Shown here piece by piece: positions 23,507 to 28,362 of a DNA stretch of 28,362 bases (its first letter is position 1; every line of letters starts with the position of its first letter). A program made the translations under genes and the position numbers. Below the pieces are notes generated by a model. The model had not been told where the DNA came from. It did not search any database and saw only the letters and a list, made by a program, of their open reading frames with translations. This stretch comes from an uncultured bacterium (GTDB lineage Bacteria > Bacillota > Clostridia > Oscillospirales > Ruminococcaceae), in the NCBI GenBank assembly GCA_905215595.1, contig CAJMQZ010000013.1, positions 1-28,362 on the forward strand, given 5' to 3'.

Positions 23507-23620
23507 ACGATTTTGAATGGCCGCCGCGCTGCTTTGGCCATTTTCAGCGGAATGAATATTTTAATTTATCAATGGGAAAATCTGCGGATTTTCCCATTGA
23601 TTTTTTCACAGGGGGGAGAG
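23507..23620 (+). repeat. Structured repeat, copy 2
   Basis: The second copy of the element at 22486-22600. It begins ACGATTTTGAATGG, has hairpin AATGGCC/GGCCATT (23516-23522, 23536-23542) with CCGC in the loop and GCGG downstream (23547-23550), then a 15-bp perfect hairpin (23568-23582 with 23587-23601) closed by C(TGCG)G and followed by a T-run, and ends TTTCACAGGGGGGAGAG. It lies upstream of cutC, in the gap before the galT terminator. Confidence 0.7.
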
Positions 23621-23654
23621 CAAAGGAAGAGTGCTTTTGTTCGATGCTGTGCTC

Positions 23655-23692
23655 TAAAAAAGGCTGTTGCGCCATGATATGTGCAACAGCCT
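23655..23692 (-). terminator. Intrinsic terminator of the galKT operon
   Basis: A perfect 10-bp stem (23661-23670 with 23683-23692, arm AGGCTGTTGC) is followed on the minus strand by a run of T residues (23661-23656). It lies about 15 bases after the galT stop codon. Confidence 0.88.
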
Positions 23693-23706
23693 GGGGGAGT
23701 TATGGT

Positions 23707-25206
23707 TTATTTTACGCTTTCAAGGAAGCGGACAAAACCGGCGCGGCCTGCTTCATCCAGCTTATACACACCGGCATCGGCCAGCACCTGTGCGAACACA
23801 TGGCCCACCTCGTCCTGCAGGATGGTGTGGACGTTATCGGCGTTCAGCTCCGGGTGCTTTGCAAGGATCTCCTCGGCCCACTCGGCATGCTTTTGCAGGG
23901 CTTCAGGGTACTCTGCGGTGGGCAGATGCGCCACCAGCACATCTGCAAGGTCGAGCAGTTCCTGCTTCAGACGGCTGGGCAGCACAGCCAGACCCATCAC
24001 CTCGATGAGACCAATGTTCTCCTTTTTGATGTGGTGCAGCTTGGCATGGGGGTGGTACACACCCAGCGGATGCTCCGGGGTGGTGATGTTGTTGCGCAGC
24101 ACCAGATCCAGCTGATACCTGCCGTCCCGCATCCGTGCAATAGGGGTGATGGTGTTGTGGGGCTCGCCATCCGTCTCGGCAAAGATAAAGCAGCTCTCGT
24201 CGGTGTAGCCGCGCCATGCAGCCAGCAGCTTATCGGCCAGCTCCACAAGGCGTGCGTCATCCGCACAGGTCAGACGGATGCAGCTCATGGGCCAGTGCAC
24301 GATACCGGCCTCCACGTCCTCAAAGCCGGGGAACACCCAAGTCTTTTCAATGGGAGCTTTGGCCATGGCAAACTCATAATGACCGCCCTGGAAATGGTCA
24401 TGGCTCAGGATGCTGCCGCCCACGATGGGCAGGTCAGCGTTGCTGCCCACAAAATAGTGGGGGAACAGACCCACAAAATCCAGCAGCTTGCGGAAGGTTG
24501 CCCGCTCGATCTTCATAGGGGTGTGCTGGTTGTTGAATACGATGCAATGCTCGTTGTAGTAAACGTAGGGGCTGTACTGCAAATTCCACGCGCTGTCGTT
24601 GATGGTCAGTGGGATGATGCGGTGATTTTCGCGCGCAGGGTGGTTCATGCGGCCTGCGTAGCCCTCGTTCTCCACGCACAGCTGACACTTGGGGTAAGCG
24701 CTCTGGGGTGCAAGCTTTGCGGCGGCAATGGCCTTGGGATCTTTTTCCGGCTTGGACAGGTTGATGGTGATATCCAAATCGCCGTACTCGGTCTTGGTGA
24801 CCCACTTCAGATCGCGCTTGATGCGGTAGCGGCGGATGTAGTCGGTGTCCTGACTGAACTTATAAAACCAGTCGGTGGCGGCCTGCGGACCCTCGTTTTC
24901 GTACCGCTCCTCAAAGTTTGCGCGCACGATGCTGGGGCGCGGGGTAAGCACGCCCATCAGCTTGGTGTCGAACAAATCGCGTGCGGTGGAGTTGTCCTCG
25001 CACACGCCGCGGGCAACGGCATCGTCCACAAGGGTCTTGAGGATGCTTTCCAGATCGGTGTAGCACACCTCGCTGTCCGGGGCGGTAAAGTCGTCCAGCT
25101 GCATGGTCATCAGCAGCTGGTTGCGGATATAGATCTCGTCATCGGGCAAGATGAGCCCGGTGTCCAGCCCGTAGTTCACGAGCTGCTGGATGGTGGTGGA
25201 GATCAC
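23707..25206 (-). CDS. galT: UDP-glucose-hexose-1-phosphate uridylyltransferase, type 2
   Basis: GalT exchanges UMP between UDP-glucose and galactose 1-phosphate in the Leloir pathway. The 499-residue length and sequence are those of the Firmicutes type-2 family, not the shorter E. coli type. Visible features are CQLCVENEGYAGRMNHPARENHR (shortened), GGSILSHDHFQGGHYEF with the His-x-His of the family, and YHPHAKLHHIKKENIGLIE. The start is a GTG overlapping the galK stop (GTGA), with GGGAGG nine bases upstream. The C-terminal stop is followed by a terminator. Epimerase and transporter genes are not in the window. Confidence 0.95.
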   Translation of the reverse strand: MISTTIQQLVNYGLDTGLILPDDEIYIRNQLLMTMQLDDFTAPDSEVCYTDLESILKTLVDDAVARGVCEDNSTARDLFDTKLMGVLTPRPSIVRANFEERYENEGPQAATDWFYKFSQDTDYIRRYRIKRDLKWVTKTEYGDLDITINLSKPEKDPKAIAAAKLAPQSAYPKCQLCVENEGYAGRMNHPARENHRIIPLTINDSAWNLQYSPYVYYNEHCIVFNNQHTPMKIERATFRKLLDFVGLFPHYFVGSNADLPIVGGSILSHDHFQGGHYEFAMAKAPIEKTWVFPGFEDVEAGIVHWPMSCIRLTCADDARLVELADKLLAAWRGYTDESCFIFAETDGEPHNTITPIARMRDGRYQLDLVLRNNITTPEHPLGVYHPHAKLHHIKKENIGLIEVMGLAVLPSRLKQELLDLADVLVAHLPTAEYPEALQKHAEWAEEILAKHPELNADNVHTILQDEVGHVFAQVLADAGVYKLDEAGRAGFVRFLESVK

Positions 25207-26489
25207 AGCACAGCACCTCCCTCGGGACGGATGCTCAGCACATGGCAGCGGCCAGCGCCGAGGATCTTTTCCATGTTTGCCTTAAAGTCTGCCAGCATCT
25301 CCACCGGCACAAAGGCCTGCACCGTACCGGCAAAACCGCCGCCGTGCACGCGCACAGCACCCTTGCCGCCCAGATAATGCTTGGCAGCGGCGATGGTCAC
25401 AGCCACCTCCTGATGCTCCTTGTAACCGGCAGGGATGACGTTCTGCAAATATTCCCAGCTGCTGTCGCCGGAGGCAGTTACCATCTGCAAAAAGGCATCA
25501 AAATTGCCCTCGCGCAGGGCGGCCACCTGCTGCGGCACGCGGTCATTATCGGCGTAGAAGTGGAAGGCGCGCAGCACAGCGCGGTCGCCGCACTGCTTGC
25601 GGCAGGCCGGGATATTTGCAAGGAAGGTCTCAAAGGGCACGTCCCGCAGCACCTCGCCGCCGCACACAGCGGCCACAGCGCGGCACTCGTTGGGGATGGC
25701 GGCGTACTCGTCGGTCAGGTCGGCATGGTCTGCGCCGGAGTCCAGAATGCACAGTGCCAGACCGGCCTTGGAAAAGTCCACCTGCACCGGCTCCACGTCG
25801 GGGTTTGCCTTGTCAGCAAAGTCGATGGTGATAATGTTGCCCACGCTGGAGGCCATCTGATCCATCAGGCCGCAGGGCTTGCCAAAGTACACATTCTCTG
25901 CCCACTGGCCGATCTGTGCAATGGCAATAGGGGAAACCTTTTCATCCATGAAGCAGTCGTTCAAAATCACACCGACCAGCACCTCAAAGGCAGCAGAGGA
26001 AGAAACGCCGCTGCCCTTGGGCACGTTAGAGGAAATGTACACGTCCAAACCGGACAGCTTTGCGCCGCGCTGACGGAAGGCTTCGCACTCGCCGCGCAGC
26101 AGGGAAGCAGTGGTGTTCTCCTCCTCCTTGCGGGCAGTCAGGTCATCAAGGTCGATAACGCACAGGTCGTAGCCCTCGCTCTGCACGCGCAGCTGGTTCA
26201 GGCTGTTGGGGGCGGCAGCAGCGATCATGTCAATGTTCACGCTGCCAGCCAGTACACGGCCATGCTGGTGGTCGGTGTGGTTGCCGCCGATCTCGGTGCG
26301 GCCGGGGGCACTATACAGACCGGCCTCGGTATGTGCGCCGAAGGTGGTCTCTAACCCGTCCAGAACAGCCGTATAACGGGCTGCCTGTGCAGGGGTCTTG
26401 TCGGGGGTGCAGCAGTACAGCGCAGCCAGACGCGCAGCGTGTGCGCCCTCGGTCAGTTCCTGCTTCCAGGTGGAAATGGACTTCATCAT
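25203..26489 (-). CDS. galK: Galactokinase
   Basis: GalK phosphorylates galactose to galactose 1-phosphate, feeding GalT encoded directly downstream. The 428-residue GHMP kinase has the substrate motif GRTEIGGNHTDHQHG, the ATP loop PKGSGVSSSAAFEV, GLMDQMASSVG, and the C-terminal VHGGGFAGTVQAF. It is somewhat longer than E. coli GalK (about 380) because of an N-terminal extension before the GRTEIGGNHTDH motif. Two adjacent ATGs occur; the first has GGAGG eight bases upstream. It is the first gene of a two-gene operon. Confidence 0.95.
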   Translation of the reverse strand: MMKSISTWKQELTEGAHAARLAALYCCTPDKTPAQAARYTAVLDGLETTFGAHTEAGLYSAPGRTEIGGNHTDHQHGRVLAGSVNIDMIAAAAPNSLNQLRVQSEGYDLCVIDLDDLTARKEEENTTASLLRGECEAFRQRGAKLSGLDVYISSNVPKGSGVSSSAAFEVLVGVILNDCFMDEKVSPIAIAQIGQWAENVYFGKPCGLMDQMASSVGNIITIDFADKANPDVEPVQVDFSKAGLALCILDSGADHADLTDEYAAIPNECRAVAAVCGGEVLRDVPFETFLANIPACRKQCGDRAVLRAFHFYADNDRVPQQVAALREGNFDAFLQMVTASGDSSWEYLQNVIPAGYKEHQEVAVTIAAAKHYLGGKGAVRVHGGGFAGTVQAFVPVEMLADFKANMEKILGAGRCHVLSIRPEGGAVL

Positions 26490-26771
26490 GGAAATTTCCT
26501 CCTACTATTATGATCGGAAAAGTTGATGCAGCCGTTCGAAGCTGCCGTAGCTGCTTCTATAATAGTCAAATGCAGCGCAAAAAACCATGTGTTATTGTTG
26601 CATCTCGATGAAAAGTTGCAAAAAGCGCCTGTGCAGCCCAATCGACTGCTGCCGAACAAATAAAATAAAAGTTTTTCGGGCAAATCAAAATGCTTGGCAT
26701 AAATGCACACAAATCCCGGAATTTTGAGCGCGGTGCCCAAAAAAGACGGGATGGAAAATTGCACTTTGCAC
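26490..26771. other. Upstream region of galK without a gene
   Basis: No coding region is seen. On the minus strand a possible -10, TATTAT (26564-26559), precedes galK by about 70 bases but has no convincing -35. Between it and the galK ribosome binding site lies a dyad, GCAGC and GCTGC around TTCGAA (26528-26545), which could be an operator or simply chance. The rest is AT-rich relative to the neighbourhood. Confidence 0.4.
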
Positions 26772-26814
26772 AAAAAATACCCCCGCACCGATGCAGCCAT
26801 CGGGTGCGGGGGGT
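26772..26814 (-). terminator. Intrinsic terminator of the XpaC-family gene
   Basis: A long GC-rich stem (CCCCCGCACCGATG with CATCGGGTGCGGGGG, one bulged G) is followed on the minus strand by six T residues (26777-26772). It begins only a few bases after the stop codon. Confidence 0.88.
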
Positions 26815-26817
26815 AGT

Positions 26818-27924
26818 TCAGCGGGTAAATTCGCTGCCAGTCAGACCGTCAAGGTTCAGCATTCCTTCCAGTGCGGCAATGTCGGCGTTCACGTCCAGCG
26901 CATCGGCTTGGAACAGCTTGTCCAGCTGGTTTTCAAAGGCGGTCACCAGCAGGTCCATGCTGCGCTCGATGCTGTGCTTGGCCTCGGTGATGTTCGTGCC
27001 CTCCACCGCCTGCCCGGAAAGGCTGGCGTAGGTGTTCAGCAGCTTGAGCGCAGTGGGCAGATAGTAGTTCATAAACTTTTGCAGCTGCGCTTTTTTGTCC
27101 GGGTCTTTTTGCGCCAGCGCAAAGATGCGCCCGCTGACTTCTTCCAGGCGGGAGATCTTCTGGCTCATCACCGGGTCTGGGATGGCATCGTTCACCTCCC
27201 GCAGCTGGCGCAGCAGGGCGGCGTACTCGTCCGTTGCGGCGGGCTGAGCTTTAGGTGTCGGGGCTTGCGCAGGCTTTTTCGGCTGTGGTGCCGCACCCCG
27301 CACCACCAGCGTGTCGGTGCGGTTGTCAATGTAGGCGTCCGCACCGAAATAACCGTGCTCGATGGCACTTTTCACGGCAGCGCGTCCCCGGGCAGCATCC
27401 ACCCCGGCAGCGGCAAACAGTTCCGGCAGGGGGATGTTATCCCGCTCGCCCACTACTTTATCCAGCAGCCGTTCCAGCTTGCGGGTGCTCTTCATCCGCA
27501 GGCCGGTCAGCAGCGCACCGCCGCCGCCAATGGCCATGGCAATATTGGAAAACAGCTCCCCGGGGTCGGGCCAAAACTTCCACACACTGATGACATCCAC
27601 CGCGTCCGTCACGCCGGCAAACAGGAAAACGGCACCCATAATGGTGCAGAGAGTGGCAATATTTTTATACCACTGTTTGGCGCTTTTTTGCTCTGCCGTG
27701 GGGACGTCCTGCCCATAGGATGCGTCCGCGTTTTGCATTGGTGCAGGCTCCGGGGCGGGGCGGTAGTCACCCCGGGCACGGGCAGCTTCCTGTTCTTCCT
27801 TCTGCACCTTCTGGTCGATGCCTTTCAGGATAAACAGCAGCACGCCCAACGGCCCGGACATTGCCATCACGATAAAGATGGCAATGGTGGGGATCTTTGC
27901 AAAATAATGTTTTCTCGGCTCCAT
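26818..27924 (-). CDS. Membrane protein with XpaC-like C-terminal domain
   Basis: This 368-residue protein has an N-terminal membrane segment (about 10-33), a charged loop, two more hydrophobic segments (about 89-108 and 124-142), a small helical domain containing NIPLPELFAAAGVD, a Pro/Ala/Lys linker (about 211-230) and a C-terminal helical domain. The last part, with MSQKISRLEEVSGRIFALAQ, KFMNYYLPTALKLLNTYA and a final FENQLDKLF, matches the XpaC family (5-bromo-4-chloroindolyl phosphate hydrolysis protein). That name comes from an old plate phenotype; the true role is unclear, and membrane or envelope stress is a common suggestion. AAAGGAA lies nine bases before the ATG. It forms a single-gene unit. 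Confidence 0.8.
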   Translation of the reverse strand: MEPRKHYFAKIPTIAIFIVMAMSGPLGVLLFILKGIDQKVQKEEQEAARARGDYRPAPEPAPMQNADASYGQDVPTAEQKSAKQWYKNIATLCTIMGAVFLFAGVTDAVDVISVWKFWPDPGELFSNIAMAIGGGGALLTGLRMKSTRKLERLLDKVVGERDNIPLPELFAAAGVDAARGRAAVKSAIEHGYFGADAYIDNRTDTLVVRGAAPQPKKPAQAPTPKAQPAATDEYAALLRQLREVNDAIPDPVMSQKISRLEEVSGRIFALAQKDPDKKAQLQKFMNYYLPTALKLLNTYASLSGQAVEGTNITEAKHSIERSMDLLVTAFENQLDKLFQADALDVNADIAALEGMLNLDGLTGSEFTR

Positions 27925-27957
27925 GAAACAGAATTCCTTTCACAGAAAGATAAAAAT

Positions 27958-28000
27958 AAAAGACCGCGTTCCACTCTATTATAGCGGAGCGCGGCCTTTT
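27958..28000. repeat. Inverted repeat spanning a promoter
   Basis: Arms 27958-27972 and 27986-28000 pair over 15 positions with one A-C mismatch and one G-U, around a 13-base loop that contains the -10 element of the XpaC-family gene. T-rich sequence follows on both strands, so it could be a bidirectional terminator, an operator, or both. Confidence 0.6.
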
Positions 28001-28006
28001 TGTTAA
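27978..28006 (-). promoter_or_regulatory. Promoter of the XpaC-family gene
   Basis: On the minus strand, -35 TTAACA (28006-28001), a 17-base spacer and a perfect -10 TATAAT (27983-27978), about 55 bases before the ATG. The spacer and -10 lie inside the inverted repeat at 27958-28000. Confidence 0.8.
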
Positions 28007-28086
28007 GGGGGTATTTCTGTTCTCGTGAAAATGTGCTTGGAGCGGTCCACAGACCGCGACAAGCGCAAGATTAAAAATCATCAGCA

Positions 28087-28122
28087 ACAAAAGAAGCCGC
28101 TGCGCAAAACACAGCGGCCTCT
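28087..28122 (-). terminator. Intrinsic terminator of htpG
   Basis: Arms 28092-28102 and 28112-28122 (AGAAGCCGCTG and its partner with one G-U) form an 11-bp stem, followed on the minus strand by TTTTGTTG. It lies about ten bases after the htpG stop codon. Confidence 0.75.
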
Positions 28123-28132
28123 TTCTGAAAAT

Positions 28133-28362
28133 TTACTTCATCAGGCTGCAAACGGCCTCGGCATAAGCGGCGGGGTCATCCACGGGCAGACCTTCGATCA
28201 GCTGTGCCTGTGCGTACAGCAGAGCGCTGTACTTGTTCAGCTTCTCGGTGTCACCAGCCTCCTGCGCGGCCTTCAGGGCGGCAAACACAGGGTGGTTCAC
28301 GTTCAGTTCCAGCACCTTGTCGCTCTTCACGCCCTCGCTGCCGGGCTGCTTGGACAGCACCT
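28133..28362 (-). CDS. htpG: Chaperone protein HtpG (Hsp90), C-terminal end only
   Basis: The visible 76 codons are the C-terminus of an Hsp90-family ATP-dependent chaperone; the rest lies beyond the right edge. The sequence VLELNVNHPVFAALKAA followed by LLYAQAQLIEGLPVDDP and a short tail matches the end of the HtpG dimerisation domain. The frame is open to the window edge, so the true start is outside. The gene ends in TAA and is followed by a hairpin terminator, after which comes the independent promoter of the XpaC-family gene. Confidence 0.9.
   Translation of the reverse strand, partial: VLSKQPGSEGVKSDKVLELNVNHPVFAALKAAQEAGDTEKLNKYSALLYAQAQLIEGLPVDDPAAYAEAVCSLMK

Noticed and set aside
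23371..25377. A 668-codon plus-strand open frame
   Set aside because: It lies opposite galT and runs through the repeat and the galT terminator; galT is unambiguous.
26558..26563. Plus-strand TATAAT upstream of galK
   Set aside because: No suitable -35 and no plus-strand gene downstream.
28031..28150. Short plus-strand frame with many Lys, Arg and Gln codons
   Set aside because: It runs across the htpG terminator into htpG itself and has no ribosome binding site.
1..28362. CRISPR arrays, insertion sequences, phage genes, tRNA or rRNA
   Set aside because: No regularly spaced direct repeats, transposase or integrase motifs, or RNA gene signatures were seen on either strand.

Overview
The window is bacterial, gene-dense and about 60% GC, with Shine-Dalgarno sequences of the AAGGAGG type. 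Protein similarity (type-2 galT next to galK, an XpaC-family protein, a complete anaerobic-type cbi/cob cluster, lipoproteins with Ser/Ala-rich linkers) points to a Gram-positive Clostridia of the Oscillospiraceae/Faecalibacterium kind. That assignment is recognition from memory, not a database result.

Left edge (1-147): the first codons of a minus-strand gene that leaves the window, its promoter, and the terminator of the cobalamin operon.

Cobalamin region (165-20090, all minus strand, so transcription runs right to left): a sigma-A-type promoter, a cobalamin riboswitch with an intrinsic terminator, a lipoprotein form of the cobaltochelatase CbiK, then a terminator and a probable second promoter. 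These lead into 19 tightly packed genes: a NEAT-like lipoprotein, an ABC substrate-binding lipoprotein, a FecCD/BtuC permease, one ORF joining the ABC ATPase to CbiD, then cbiF, cbiG, cbiH, cbiJ, cbiET, cbiA, cobT, cobU, cobS, a short cobU-like gene, cobC, cbiB, cobD, cbiP and cbiC. Together they cover cobalt insertion, nearly all of the anaerobic corrin-ring pathway, aminopropanol attachment and nucleotide-loop assembly. CbiL, sirohydrochlorin synthesis and the corrinoid adenosyltransferase are not here. The first genes look like an extracytoplasmic tetrapyrrole or cobalt capture and import module wired into the biosynthetic operon, and the ATPase-CbiD fusion ties the two together. I consider this the most interesting system in the window.

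Middle (20109-22600, plus strand): a divergent two-gene ABC exporter behind a promoter with a 19-bp spacer and a central dyad, the hallmark of MerR-family activated promoters.

Right part (22486-28362, mostly minus strand): cutC flanked by two copies of a structured repeat whose stems differ in sequence but keep pairing; galK-galT; a membrane protein with an XpaC-like C-terminus; and the 3' end of htpG. No rRNA, tRNA, insertion sequence, phage gene or CRISPR array was seen.
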